A stretch of DNA of 64,000 nt, from assembly GCF_001403795.1 (NCBI RefSeq), contig NZ_CXSU01000011.1:622247-686246 (forward strand), read 5' to 3'. Below, one piece after another: positions 28,974-38,424 of this stretch. The notes below the pieces were generated by a model. The model ran no database searches. It saw only the letters and a list, made by a program, of their open reading frames with translations, and was not told the origin of the DNA. The DNA comes from Jannaschia donghaensis (GTDB lineage Bacteria; Pseudomonadota; Alphaproteobacteria; Rhodobacterales; Rhodobacteraceae). Made by a program: the position numbers and the translations under genes. How positions within the stretch are numbered: the stretch's first letter is position 1; every line of letters begins with the position of its first letter.

Positions 28974-30503
28974 GTGAGAGGTCCGCACAACATCTGGCGT
29001 CTGATCCGTACGGGTGCCACCTTCGAGAAGACGGGCGCGATGGAAGTCGTGCTCGAACAGATGGAGGCCCCGCGGTCGTTGCGCGTGGCGGCCCGCATCC
29101 TGGGCTGGCCGTTCAAATGGCTGGGTTACAGTGGCGACCCGACATTGCCGCCCGTGACCCGGGCGCTGACGGCCCTGGGCCCTAGTTATATCAAACTGGG
29201 TCAGATTCTGTCGACGCGCCCCGACTTCGTGGGCTCCGACCTGGCACTGCAACTGCGGGTGCTGCAGGACAAGCTGCCACCATTTCCCACAGCCCAAGCG
29301 CGCGAAATGGTCGAGCGGGATCTGGGCATGCCGGTCGACGCAATCTTTTCGGAATTTTCCGAACCCGTCGCGGCCGCCTCCATCGCGCAGGTTCATCAGG
29401 CCCGCCTTGTCGGGGATGCGCGCAAGGTCGCGGTAAAGGTTTTGCGACCGGGCATCGCGCGCGCCTTCGCCCGCGACATCGATGCATTCTATCTGGCCGC
29501 CCGGATGATCGAACTGCTGTCCCCGTCGGCCCGCCGGTTGCGCCCGATGGATGTCATCGCGCATTTTGACGCCACCGTTCAACAGGAACTCGACCTGCGC
29601 ACCGAAGCGGCGGCGGCTGGGGAATTCGCCGCGACGACCGCCCGCGACGATGGCTTCACCGTGCCGCAAGTGGATTGGAACCTGTCGGGCCGCGCCGTAA
29701 TGACGATGGAGTGGGCCGAGGGGATTCAGATGGCCGACATCGATGCGATCGACGCGGCGGGTCACGATCGCGTCGTTCTGGCCGACCGGGTCCTGCAGGT
29801 GTTTCTGCGCCACGCGTTGCGCGATGGATATTTCCACGCCGACATGCACCAGGGAAACCTGAAGGTCGCGCCGTCGGGCGATATCATCGCGCTCGATTTC
29901 GGGATCATGGGGCGGCTCGATGAATACACGCGCCGGGTTTATGCCGAGATTTTGATGGGTTTCATCCGCAAGGACTACCGCCGCGTCGCCGAGGTGCATT
30001 TCGAAGCCGGATATGTCCCCGCTGACCGCGATATCGACCAGTTTGCGCAGGCCCTTCGCGCCGTGGGGGAGCCGATCTTCGGCATGGATGCGTCCCGCAT
30101 ATCCATGGGGCGTCTGCTGGCTTATCTGTTCGAAGTGACGGAACGCTTCGGCATGGAAACGCGGACGGAGCTGATCCTGCTGCAGCGCACGATGGTCGTG
30201 GTCGAAGGCGTCGCGCGCACCCTGAACCCGCATATGAACATTTGGCAGGCTGCCGGGCCCGAGGTCGAACGCTATATCCGCGAAAACCTCGGACCGCGGG
30301 CCTTTGCGCGCGATCTGGCGAAAACGGCACGGGTTCTGGCACGGTTCGGACCGCATCTGCCGCGCGCGGTCGAAGATGCGCTGCGCCTGTCGGACCGCAC
30401 ACGCGGAGATTCCGGACGGACGGCTCCGCGTCACCCTGTCCAATGGATGATCGCCGGGGGCCTCGTCGTCGGTGTGGCTTGGGCGCTTGTCTCTACGCTC
30501 TAG
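28974..30503 (+). CDS. ubiB: UbiB, ABC1/ADCK-type protein kinase-like ubiquinone factor
   Basis: Atypical kinase-fold ATPase required for ubiquinone synthesis, membrane-associated. 509 residues. The KxGQ motif (YIKLGQILSTRPDF) and the Ala-rich loop AAASIAQVH are diagnostic of the ABC1 family. The catalytic region continues with MHQGNLKV and LDFGIMGRL. One or two hydrophobic segments at the C-terminus (MIAGGLVVGVAWALVSTL) are likely membrane anchors. GTG start, one base after the ubiE stop; its stop overlaps the flgD stop from the other strand by 4 bp. Confidence 0.95.
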   Translation: MRGPHNIWRLIRTGATFEKTGAMEVVLEQMEAPRSLRVAARILGWPFKWLGYSGDPTLPPVTRALTALGPSYIKLGQILSTRPDFVGSDLALQLRVLQDKLPPFPTAQAREMVERDLGMPVDAIFSEFSEPVAAASIAQVHQARLVGDARKVAVKVLRPGIARAFARDIDAFYLAARMIELLSPSARRLRPMDVIAHFDATVQQELDLRTEAAAAGEFAATTARDDGFTVPQVDWNLSGRAVMTMEWAEGIQMADIDAIDAAGHDRVVLADRVLQVFLRHALRDGYFHADMHQGNLKVAPSGDIIALDFGIMGRLDEYTRRVYAEILMGFIRKDYRRVAEVHFEAGYVPADRDIDQFAQALRAVGEPIFGMDASRISMGRLLAYLFEVTERFGMETRTELILLQRTMVVVEGVARTLNPHMNIWQAAGPEVERYIRENLGPRAFARDLAKTARVLARFGPHLPRAVEDALRLSDRTRGDSGRTAPRHPVQWMIAGGLVVGVAWALVSTL

Positions 30504-31165
30504 GCAGCGGGACGGCGGATCGATTGCAACGCGTCCGTCGGCAGGCGCACGATCCCGTCCAGGATCAGCTCCGCACCGCCGGTGCCCAGCACCACTTCGG
30601 TGACGCCTGCGTAGTGTTCGACGGCCGTGGGCGTCAGCACCTGATCGCCCGCCCAGCTTTGCACCTCCAGAAGATAGCCCCCGTCTGCATAATCCGCGAC
30701 CTGCCCGGACGGTGGCCAGCTTGCGACTTCGCCGTCCGGATCGACAGCGTGACGTCCCACCTCCGTTCCCGCCAGATCATAGACGACCAGTTCCGCACGG
30801 TCGGCGCGCGGATTGATGTTCGGATAGACCTGCTGCGACGTGCCATCATGGGCGATCGGGCCGGAATGACGCACCTCCATCCCGATCCAGTTCGAGGCAT
30901 TGCTGATCTGCTGTGTGTCCAGCCGCGCGATCATCGACGTCAGAAGGTCGTTGGTTTTCACGGCCTGCTCCACGTTCGAGAATGTCGCCAGCTGAGAAGT
31001 GTATTCGGTGGAATCCGCCGGCTCCAATGGGTCCTGATTGCGGATCTGCGCGGTCAGAAGGGTTAGGAACGTGTCGAAATCCGACGTCGGCGACACGTCG
31101 CCCTGCGCCGTCGCAGTCGATGTGGAAGGGGTGTTCGGGGTCAGGGTCGGTGCGATGACGTCCAT
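30500..31165 (-). CDS. flgD: Flagellar hook assembly (scaffolding) protein FlgD
   Basis: Cap/scaffold needed to polymerise the flagellar hook. 221 residues. The conserved N-terminal box is clear at about 28-66: DFDTFLTLLTAQIRNQDPLE, then TEYTSQLATFSNVEQ. The remainder resembles the FlgD tudor/FnIII-like half. It is 10 bp downstream of the fliK-like gene on the same strand, with overlapping stops against ubiB. No other hook genes are nearby, so this is a detached flagellar islet. Confidence 0.9.
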   Translation of the reverse strand: MDVIAPTLTPNTPSTSTATAQGDVSPTSDFDTFLTLLTAQIRNQDPLEPADSTEYTSQLATFSNVEQAVKTNDLLTSMIARLDTQQISNASNWIGMEVRHSGPIAHDGTSQQVYPNINPRADRAELVVYDLAGTEVGRHAVDPDGEVASWPPSGQVADYADGGYLLEVQSWAGDQVLTPTAVEHYAGVTEVVLGTGGAELILDGIVRLPTDALQSIRRPAA

Positions 31166-31175
31166 GAAAGATCTC

Positions 31176-32768
31176 CTAGAAACTGAGGTCGAGACGGCCG
31201 TCGCGCGCTTGGGCGCGGCCGGAGGTCACGGGGGGAGGGTTGCGTGGGTCATCCGCATCGGCGCCTTTGACGGAATCACTATCGTTTTCCTTCGGTGAAC
31301 TGTCCGAGGCGTAATCCGATCCGGATGATCGATCGCGACCCGTGCCGATGTCGAGCCCGTCAAGCGTCACGCCTTCGGCCAGAAGCGACCGGTGCAGACC
31401 GTCGAGATGACGACGCACTACCTCTACCATTTCCGGGCGCTCAACCGAAACGGCCAGGTGCAACCCCCTCTCACCGGTTTGCAGGATCAGTCGGATCTTG
31501 CCCAACTCGGCCGGAGCCAGTTCGATCTCCGCGGTCCGTGGTCCAAGGGGTTGCGCACGCGGGCCGGCATCACTTTGTGCCTGCTGCATCATCTGAGCGG
31601 CGCGTTCGGCGACGGTCGCCTGAACCTGCGGCAGGGGGATGGGCCGGTCGACCCGGTCCCGGCCCGAAGCGGGTTGTTCGACCGACGGTGTGGTTTCGGG
31701 TGTGCCGACGTCGAATTCGCGGTGGAAAGATAACCCATTCTTCTGAACGGGGATCGCGACATCACGCTCTGCCCTTAACGACGGCCCGAATTTCGCTTCG
31801 ATGGAGGCCCCGTCGGAGATGGGCTGCATATCCCGCGTCGACGTCGTGCCCCGGTTGGTCCCTGCTGTAAGGCCCGGGCGTGACCTGGGCGGGACGGCCT
31901 GCGTGTCGCCTTTCGGTGCCTGAAGTATAGCATCGTCGAACGTGCCGGGCTTAACGATGGTGCCCTGCGGACCACCTTCAGCAGCAGACAATCGCAGTGT
32001 TTTTCTGTCCCCGGCCATGACGATAGATTCTGCAGCCACCTGTTGCGCCTGCATCAGGTCCGGTCCAGGCAGCGTCGGTCCCAAAGGAGACGGCCCGATT
32101 GGTTGAAGAGGGGCGGTTTGTTTCGATGCCTCAATACTCGCGGCCGATACCGACGTCGGATCACGATCCCCGGTTCGTTCCGCCGTCGATACAAGATCGA
32201 TCGAAGGGTGCAGGGCACCCGGGACAACGGTTTGGACCGGGGCCGACCCTGATGCGGCGACGGGACGCTCGGGACCAGTCCCAATCGTACCGGCTGTTTC
32301 GGTTCGCACCGCATCCGAAGGCATTGCCGAACGAATATCCGGGGGAAGGGCAGTGATTTGAAGCAGTACGGTCTGATCCGCCGGCGAAACTTCGACAGGC
32401 ACGGGCGGCGTCGAGGCGTTGGTCTGTGCCGCCATCAGCCCATCCGCTTCTGCCAAGGCTTGCGTCAGCCAAGCTGTCACGCCGAAGATATTCTGCATTT
32501 CCATTTCATCTGGGCTGGAAAGGTCCGCAGGCTCATAGTCCGCGACCGGCGTACCGCCGATGGTTTTTTGCTCGTCGGTGTCGCCTTGGGTTCCTTCGGT
32601 CTGTTCAGGAACGAACTTCTGCATCATGGCCAACCAATCCTCGAGCGTAGAACGGGTCTGCGTGGCTGGTGCCGCGTCTATGAACGAAGTACGGGCAGAG
32701 GTCGCCGATGCGCCAGCCGACAGAGAGGCCGGGGGGGCGAGTGCAGGCAGATGGGGCGACGAGGGCAT
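31176..32768 (-). CDS. fliK: Flagellar hook-length control protein, FliK-like
   Basis: Molecular-ruler type protein that sets hook length and switches export specificity. 530 residues. Most of the chain is low-complexity, Pro/Ser/Thr/Ala-rich and poorly conserved, as in FliK. The C-terminal FliK/Flg_hook domain is recognisable around residues 405-475: ELAPAELGKIRLILQ, LHLAVSVERPEMVEVVRRHL, LAEGVTLDGLDIG. It precedes flgD with a 10 bp gap and is divergent from a rod-binding gene. The symbol rests on the C-terminal domain and neighbours. Confidence 0.8.
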   Translation of the reverse strand: MPSSPHLPALAPPASLSAGASATSARTSFIDAAPATQTRSTLEDWLAMMQKFVPEQTEGTQGDTDEQKTIGGTPVADYEPADLSSPDEMEMQNIFGVTAWLTQALAEADGLMAAQTNASTPPVPVEVSPADQTVLLQITALPPDIRSAMPSDAVRTETAGTIGTGPERPVAASGSAPVQTVVPGALHPSIDLVSTAERTGDRDPTSVSAASIEASKQTAPLQPIGPSPLGPTLPGPDLMQAQQVAAESIVMAGDRKTLRLSAAEGGPQGTIVKPGTFDDAILQAPKGDTQAVPPRSRPGLTAGTNRGTTSTRDMQPISDGASIEAKFGPSLRAERDVAIPVQKNGLSFHREFDVGTPETTPSVEQPASGRDRVDRPIPLPQVQATVAERAAQMMQQAQSDAGPRAQPLGPRTAEIELAPAELGKIRLILQTGERGLHLAVSVERPEMVEVVRRHLDGLHRSLLAEGVTLDGLDIGTGRDRSSGSDYASDSSPKENDSDSVKGADADDPRNPPPVTSGRAQARDGRLDLSF

Positions 32769-32884
32769 GGCAGCTCCGCAGACGGGAATCGTCCGGTCAC
32801 AGCCGTCCTAGCCGTCGCGCGTTACGAAATCCTTTACCCGGCCATGATTTGAAAGCCTCGCACCATCTACCGTAAGGAGGCCCC

Positions 32885-33166
32885 ATGGACGTGATCGATA
32901 CCACATTGCAGGCGCGAATGCCCGGATCCGCGCAGCGCCACGACGCGCTTCGCGAGCAGGCGCAGGCTTTGGAGGCGTTCCTGTTCGCGGAAATGTTGCG
33001 CGCATCGGGCACGGCTACGCCATCGCCGACCGGCCCGTCCGAATCGCAGTTCGACAGTTTTCTGCGACAGGCCCAATCGGAGGCCGTGGCAGCCAGCGGC
33101 CAGACCGGGCTGGCCGAGGCGATCTATCGCTCAATGCTGGGCCGCGCGGGCCTCAGCGGCAACTGA
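32885..33166 (+). CDS. Rod-binding protein (FlgJ N-terminal domain type)
   Basis: Small protein matching the rod-binding half of FlgJ, which helps assemble the flagellar rod. 93 residues; stretches AQALEAFLFAEMLRASG, SQFDSFLRQAQSEAVA and GLAEAIYRSML are typical. The muramidase half of enteric FlgJ is missing, as usual in alphaproteobacteria, where a separate transglycosylase supplies it. A strong TAAGGAGG lies a few bases before the ATG. Its end overlaps the converging lytic transglycosylase gene by 14 bp. Confidence 0.82.
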   Translation: MDVIDTTLQARMPGSAQRHDALREQAQALEAFLFAEMLRASGTATPSPTGPSESQFDSFLRQAQSEAVAASGQTGLAEAIYRSMLGRAGLSGN

Positions 33167-33740
33167 CCAACTGCTGCTGGTACATCGCCGCCCGGGCTTC
33201 GATTTCGCCCGAAATGCGCACGAGCCAGGGTTTTGCGCGGTAGGTTCCGCGGCGAAAACCGCTGCGCCCGTCGTGATAGGCAAGATACTGATTGCGCGCG
33301 TCCGACAAGGATATGCCAAGCGACCGGTTGGTTTCGGCCATATACCAGCCCATGAAATCCGTGGCGTCACGGATATCGTCGCGTTTGCTTCGACGTCCGC
33401 CTTCCTGCTGCTGATATTCCTTCCATGTCGCATCCAGTGCCTGGGAATACCCGAAGGCGCTGCTTTGCCGCCCGATCGGAATTACGCCCAGGGAATAGCG
33501 CAGCGGCGTGCGCGCATCGGCGATGAATTTCGATTCCTGATAGATCGTCGCCATCTGCACATGCACCGGGACGCCCCATTTCCGTTCCGCCGCGCGAAAT
33601 GCCCTCAGGTAGCCCGAGCGTTGCGACAGAATGGAACAGGCGTTGTCCAGGTTGCTGGGCGCACGTCCCGAGATCGCACCACTCCCCCCGCCGCACGCGG
33701 CCAGAAGGAGCAGACAGCCAATCTGCAATAGTTTTTTCAT
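33153..33740 (-). CDS. Lytic transglycosylase (SLT-type) lipoprotein
   Basis: Predicted outer-membrane-anchored muramidase. 195 residues: a signal peptide with lipobox LLAAC (lipidated C16), then an SLT domain from about residue 43. The likely catalytic glutamate is E69 in YQESKF, followed by the SAFGYSQ and YMAETNR parts of the fold. Convergent with the rod-binding gene, so the two halves of a FlgJ function sit side by side; a role in rod passage through peptidoglycan is plausible but inferred. It could equally be a housekeeping wall enzyme. Confidence 0.82.
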   Translation of the reverse strand: MKKLLQIGCLLLLAACGGGSGAISGRAPSNLDNACSILSQRSGYLRAFRAAERKWGVPVHVQMATIYQESKFIADARTPLRYSLGVIPIGRQSSAFGYSQALDATWKEYQQQEGGRRSKRDDIRDATDFMGWYMAETNRSLGISLSDARNQYLAYHDGRSGFRRGTYRAKPWLVRISGEIEARAAMYQQQLVSCR

Positions 33741-33811
33741 GTTTACTGCCCGGTTTGTTTTTACCGATTTTTTCTACCCTTACCAGATTCGTACCGGTCG
33801 TGCCAATCACA

Positions 33812-34693
33812 TCAGACGAAGAAAGCCAGGATCAGGGGCAAGCTGCCCACCGCCATCAGAGTCGACACGACGACGAGTCCCGCAACGGGCGGCGCATCGG
33901 CCCCGTATTTGACGGCCAGAAGATACGAGGTGACCGCCACCGGCGTCGCCAGTTGCACGACGAGGACGCCCAGCGTGATCCGGTCGAGTCCGAAGGCCGT
34001 GCCGACGGCCAACGCGACGGCGCCGCAGACCGCCAGTTTGAGCAGTGACAGACCGGCGACGCGCAGCAATCCCTGCGGCTGCAGGCGCGCGACGGCGACG
34101 CCCAAGGTGATGAGCATCAACGGGATGGCCATCTGTCCGATCAGGTCCAGCGTGTTGAGCGCGACGGCCGGGACCCGCCATTCCTGCCATAGAAACAGCC
34201 CGCCCAGCAGGGTCGCCGCCACCATCGGTTCCCGCAGTGCCCGCAGGGGGTTCACCGTGCCTGCGACGATCATGATGCCCAGCGTGAACTGGACCATGGC
34301 GCCGACCGAGAAGACCACGACAGCAAAGCCCAGCCCCAATTCGCCGAAGGCAAACAGCGCGAGTGGCAGACCCAGGTTCCCGGTGTTGCCGAACGACAAC
34401 GGGGCCCAATATGTGCGCAACCCCAGCCTCATCACTCGGCAGATTGCCCAGATCGCCGCCAGCACCGCCAGATAGGAGACCAGCGCCGCCAGCGCCAGCG
34501 TTCCGGCTGCGCCGGGATCGATGTCGCCGCGGGCCAGCGCCACGAAGATCAACGCGGGCACCGCCAGCGTCATGGCCAACCGGGTGACGAAGGCCGTGTC
34601 GTAATCGATACCAAGTTTGACCCAGGCAAACCCGATCGCCGCCAGCAGGAAGACGGGCGTCACGATCTGCAGGACTGTCAAGATCAGAGTCAC
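33812..34693 (-). CDS. AEC-family transporter (auxin efflux carrier-like permease)
   Basis: Membrane permease of the AEC family, members of which export or import carboxylates and similar metabolites. 293 residues with about ten hydrophobic helices in two five-helix halves; family stretches include WAPLSFGNTGNLGLPLALFAFG and LGVLVVQLATPVAVTSYLLA. Substrate unknown. It stands alone and is divergent from hspQ. Confidence 0.85.
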   Translation of the reverse strand: MTLILTVLQIVTPVFLLAAIGFAWVKLGIDYDTAFVTRLAMTLAVPALIFVALARGDIDPGAAGTLALAALVSYLAVLAAIWAICRVMRLGLRTYWAPLSFGNTGNLGLPLALFAFGELGLGFAVVVFSVGAMVQFTLGIMIVAGTVNPLRALREPMVAATLLGGLFLWQEWRVPAVALNTLDLIGQMAIPLMLITLGVAVARLQPQGLLRVAGLSLLKLAVCGAVALAVGTAFGLDRITLGVLVVQLATPVAVTSYLLAVKYGADAPPVAGLVVVSTLMAVGSLPLILAFFV

Positions 34694-34777
34694 ACTGTGT
34701 TTCCACCGATTCGCGCCTGCGCCGATTTACAAGCCAAGGGGCCAAGCGTTAGAAACGGGTCGATGGAAGGGCAAGCC

Positions 34778-35104
34778 ATGTTGAAGACACAGAGCAAATA
34801 CGCACTCGGCGAAGTGGTTCGCCACAAGAAGCACCCGTTTCGCGGTGTGATCTTCGACGTGGATGCCGTCTTCTCGAATTCGGAGGAGTGGTACGACGCC
34901 ATTCCCAAGGACAGCCGCCCAAGCAGGGATCAGCCGTTCTACCATCTGCTCGCCGAAAACGACGAAAGCTACTATGTGGCCTATGTGTCCGAGCAGAATC
35001 TGATGCTCGACCGCTCCGGCGAGCCGGTGAGCCATCCCGATATCGGCGATCTGTTCGGGGCTTTCGACGGACGCCAGTACCCCCTGCATTTCGATCTGAA
35101 CTGA
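34778..35104 (+). CDS. hspQ: HspQ, heat-shock/hemimethylated DNA-binding-type protein
   Basis: Small YccV/HspQ-family protein. In E. coli HspQ is an adaptor/enhancer of Lon proteolysis and affects DnaA stability. 108 residues: KYALGEVVRHKKHPFRGVIF at the start, then the W/Y-rich core EEWYDAIP, PFYHLLAENDESYYVAYVSE and NLM. The ATG at 34778 was chosen for its fit to the family start and a GGAAGGG site; an ATG five codons earlier overlaps that site. Confidence 0.92.
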   Translation: MLKTQSKYALGEVVRHKKHPFRGVIFDVDAVFSNSEEWYDAIPKDSRPSRDQPFYHLLAENDESYYVAYVSEQNLMLDRSGEPVSHPDIGDLFGAFDGRQYPLHFDLN

Positions 35105-35200
35105 CGGTATCGTCCCGCTTTGGGTTAACAGGATCTTCACTTCACCCTGCCAAACCCGGTTCGTAGCCCGCGTGGGCCAATGGCGGAGTGATGGGCGGGC

Positions 35201-37267
35201 ATGGACGGATCGGTTCCCGATACACGCTATCTGGAGGAACGGCGGCGTCGATTGGCGGCCGAACGGCGACTGGACCATTCCCAGCGGGAGTTGGCGCGGG
35301 CGCATTCGGCCCTTGTCGCCAACGCCGACCGCCTGTCGCATAGGTATCTGGCGCAGCGCGAACAGAACCTCAAACTTTCCGCTCGTCAGGACGCCGTTTT
35401 GAAACAGCGCAAGGAAGCCGCGGATCAGGCGGATCGGGCGCGCCGCCGTTTGTGGCACGCGCTGGAGGCGATGCGCGACGGCTTCGCCGTGTTCGATGGC
35501 CAGGGGCATCTGGTCGCCGCCAATCATGTCTATCTCGACCTGTTCGACGCCGCCTCCGAATTGGCCCCGGGGTGCCACGCGACCGAGATCTTCGGCCTTG
35601 CCGCCGAGGAAGGCGCCTTCGACATCGGCGATCTGAGCCCCGAAGAATGGGCAGCGGAACAGGTCGCGCGCTGGGACCTCGACGTGGTGCCGCCCCTTTT
35701 GTTGCATCATTACGACGGGCGCGTGGTGCGATTTCAGGACCGGCGCGGGCCTGACGGCGATGTCGTTTCCCTCGCTCTCGACGTGACGGAGCAGCGTGAC
35801 CGCGAAATCGCCCTGAGCACAGCGCGTGACGAAGCGGAGCAGATGGCACGCGCCAAGACTGAATTCCTGGCCCGGATGAGCCATGAGATACGGACGCCCA
35901 TGAACGGTGTCATCGGCCTGTCGCAGATGCTGGTCGAGCAGTCGGACGATCCGGAGATGACATTGTATGCCCGCACGATCCGCGACTCGGCCGAGGCGCT
36001 TCTGCTGATCGTGAACGACACGCTCGACGTTTCGCGGCTGGAGGCGGGCAAGGTCGACTTGCGCCTGGCACCCATGGATATGGAGGCGCTGCTGATCGAC
36101 TGTATCCGGCTCGCCGCGGCCACGCGTCACCCGAACGTCCAAGTCGGCCTGTCTTATCCATTGGATGCGCGCACGCGGTTCATCGGGGACGAGGGGCGCA
36201 TCCGCCAGATTGCCATGAACCTGCTGGGCAATGCGCTCAAATTTACCGAAAAGGGCCACGTCATTCTTCGCGTGTCGCTGACCGATGCGGGACTGGACCG
36301 CACGGTCGCCATCATGACGGTGGAAGATACGGGGCCCGGTATTCCCGCGGCAAAGGCCGAAAGCATCTTTGAGGCCTTTAGTCAGGTCGACGACCCGTCG
36401 AAACCCACGCGGGAAGGGACGGGCTTGGGTCTGACCATTTCCCGCGGATTGGCCGAACGCATGGGCGGCACTTTGGTCCTGAAGCAAGAACAGCGGGCCT
36501 CGGGCGGCGCAACGTTCGAATTGACCCTGCCGCTGGCACAGGATGGTGCCGCCCCGATACGCCCGGCTCTACCACCGCAGGTCACGGTGCCGGAAGGGCT
36601 TGGCCCGCGCGGTGATCTGGCCGCAGAGCGCCTTGTCGCGGCGGGCACGCGGGTCGTGCGCACGGTATCGTCGGATGCGGCGGTGGTTATCGTGCCTCTG
36701 ACGCTGCCACCTGACGCGCAGCCCGGTCTGCTGAACGCGATCGGCCCGGATGCCCGCGTGATCCTGTTAGGTCGTCGCGAGGAGGCCTGTCCTGCCTTGC
36801 TGGTCCGCGCTGCCGCCGTTCTGCCGGTCCCCGTCGCGGGGTCGGATCTGATCGCCGCGCTGGCGCCACCCCCCGTGTCGAAGGCGTCACCGCCCCAGCC
36901 GCGCCTTCTGGTGGCTGACGATAATGCCACGAACCGTTTCCTGGTTGACCGGATCCTGCGGGATCAGCCCTTCGCCGTGACCATGGTCGACGACGGGGCC
37001 CAGGCGGTCGCGGCCTTTGCCGACGCGCCGCCGGACGCGGTGATCTTGGATATCTCGATGCCAAACGTTGACGGGTTCGAGGCGGCGGCCGCAATCCGGC
37101 GGATCGAGGCGGAACGCGGGCTGCGTCCCGTCCCGCTTCTTGCCCTAACGGCCCATCTCGGCGACGAAATGGCCCCGCGGCTGAAGAACGCAGGCTTCGC
37201 TGCTTTCCTGACCAAACCCCTGCGCAAGGACGTGTTGCTGATGGCCCTGGCCGAAGCCCTGACCTAG
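35201..37267 (+). CDS. Hybrid sensor histidine kinase (coiled coil-PAS-HisKA-HATPase-REC)
   Basis: Cytoplasmic hybrid kinase; no membrane segment. 688 residues: an N-terminal Arg/Gln-rich coiled coil (about 8-85), a PAS-like domain (about 88-205), HisKA with phospho-His H228 in MSHEIRTPMNG, and a HATPase with N-box N344 and DTGPGIP and GTGLGL boxes. A degenerate receiver-like stretch (about 460-560) lacks a clear phospho-Asp. A complete C-terminal receiver follows with acidic pair D573/D574, phospho-acceptor D617 and K672. No partner response regulator lies next to it. Target pathway unknown. Confidence 0.9.
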   Translation: MDGSVPDTRYLEERRRRLAAERRLDHSQRELARAHSALVANADRLSHRYLAQREQNLKLSARQDAVLKQRKEAADQADRARRRLWHALEAMRDGFAVFDGQGHLVAANHVYLDLFDAASELAPGCHATEIFGLAAEEGAFDIGDLSPEEWAAEQVARWDLDVVPPLLLHHYDGRVVRFQDRRGPDGDVVSLALDVTEQRDREIALSTARDEAEQMARAKTEFLARMSHEIRTPMNGVIGLSQMLVEQSDDPEMTLYARTIRDSAEALLLIVNDTLDVSRLEAGKVDLRLAPMDMEALLIDCIRLAAATRHPNVQVGLSYPLDARTRFIGDEGRIRQIAMNLLGNALKFTEKGHVILRVSLTDAGLDRTVAIMTVEDTGPGIPAAKAESIFEAFSQVDDPSKPTREGTGLGLTISRGLAERMGGTLVLKQEQRASGGATFELTLPLAQDGAAPIRPALPPQVTVPEGLGPRGDLAAERLVAAGTRVVRTVSSDAAVVIVPLTLPPDAQPGLLNAIGPDARVILLGRREEACPALLVRAAAVLPVPVAGSDLIAALAPPPVSKASPPQPRLLVADDNATNRFLVDRILRDQPFAVTMVDDGAQAVAAFADAPPDAVILDISMPNVDGFEAAAAIRRIEAERGLRPVPLLALTAHLGDEMAPRLKNAGFAAFLTKPLRKDVLLMALAEALT

Positions 37268-38259
37268 TCCAATGTCACTTCGTAGTGGCCTGTCACCTTT
37301 GACCGGCAATTGGTGATGGGCCCGTGCATCAGGCGCTTTGCCACCGGTGCCTCCGCCGACAGAACGCCAAGTCGCACCAGCAGCGCGGCGATCGTCGCCT
37401 CCGCAGCCCGCGTTTCGCCGTCGACGATTTTGAGGGCGATGCCTCGGTCGAGTTCCGGAATGATGGCGACGAAGACAGCTTCGGCCCCCGTTTTCACCGC
37501 GACCTTGCCGTCCATCGCGCGCATCAAGTCGGTGCAGGCCCGTCCGTCACCGGCAACCAGCAGCGGCTCCGCCCCCATTGCCTGAGCCAGCTTCGCCATG
37601 GCGTCCTGCCGCGCCCCACGGCCCGCGCGCGCGGCAGCGAAAAGCCCCATCGCACGGCCCAAGCCGTCCAGCCGCGTGGCGAAGTTGGGGGCGGAGCAGC
37701 CATCGATGCCATAGCCGGGGCTTTCCATGCCGGTCACCTCCTCGAAGGCGCGGCGCACGGCGATCTGCACCGGATGGTCGGGTTCGACGTAGTCCGGCCC
37801 GCCGCCGAGATGTTGCGACAGGGTCAGGAACCCGGCGTGCTTGCCCGAGCAGTTGTTGTGCAGCTGACACGGACTTTCGTCTGTCTTGATCAGACCGTCT
37901 CGCGCCACCTCGGAATAGGGCATGTGCGCGCCGCACCGCAGATCGGCCTCGCCCAGCCCCAGATCCGAAAGCCAGGCCGCGACGGCGTCCGTATGCTCCG
38001 CCTGGCCCTGATGCGACGCGCAGGCCAGCGCCAGTTGCGCCGTGGTCAGGTCGCGCCCGGCCCCCGATTCCAGCAGCGGCAGGGCCTGCACCATCTTGCA
38101 CGACGACCGGGGATAGATCATCGCCGCCGGGTTGCCCCAGGCCTCCACCACCGCGCCCGTTCCGTCACAGATCACGGCGTGGCCCCGGTGCACCGACTCG
38201 ACCATGTCGCCCCGGATCGCCTGCACCAGATCGACGGCCCCCTCGTTCACCTGTGTCAT
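37264..38259 (-). CDS. L-asparaginase II (Rhizobium etli AnsA-type)
   Basis: Hydrolyses L-asparagine to aspartate and ammonia; belongs to the thermolabile R. etli class rather than the E. coli type. 331 residues. Family motifs are YPRSSCKMVQALPL, CASHQGQ, NNCSGKHAGFL and GYGIDGCSAPNF, which carry the Ser-Lys pairs and Cys/Lys residues of the active site. A cytoplasmic enzyme without signal peptide. Its stop overlaps the histidine kinase stop by 4 bp from the other strand; divergent from the IalB-like gene. Confidence 0.9.
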   Translation of the reverse strand: MTQVNEGAVDLVQAIRGDMVESVHRGHAVICDGTGAVVEAWGNPAAMIYPRSSCKMVQALPLLESGAGRDLTTAQLALACASHQGQAEHTDAVAAWLSDLGLGEADLRCGAHMPYSEVARDGLIKTDESPCQLHNNCSGKHAGFLTLSQHLGGGPDYVEPDHPVQIAVRRAFEEVTGMESPGYGIDGCSAPNFATRLDGLGRAMGLFAAARAGRGARQDAMAKLAQAMGAEPLLVAGDGRACTDLMRAMDGKVAVKTGAEAVFVAIIPELDRGIALKIVDGETRAAEATIAALLVRLGVLSAEAPVAKRLMHGPITNCRSKVTGHYEVTLD

Positions 38260-38424
38260 ATGCTGTCTCCGGTCCGTCAGATGCGCGAAATATTGCCCAC
38301 CGGGGTTTTCCAGCGGGCCATCGCTGCGCTATCATCCGGGTGCAGTTTATGGAACCGTGCGCCCGGGCTCCATAGTTCGGGATACACCGGGCATCCGGGC
38401 CGCCGACGAGAGGCAGAGACAAAG

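Noticed and set aside
37324-38424. Upstream extension of the IalB-like gene
   Set aside because: The additional 367 codons are antisense to asparaginase, and the signal peptide begins at 38425.
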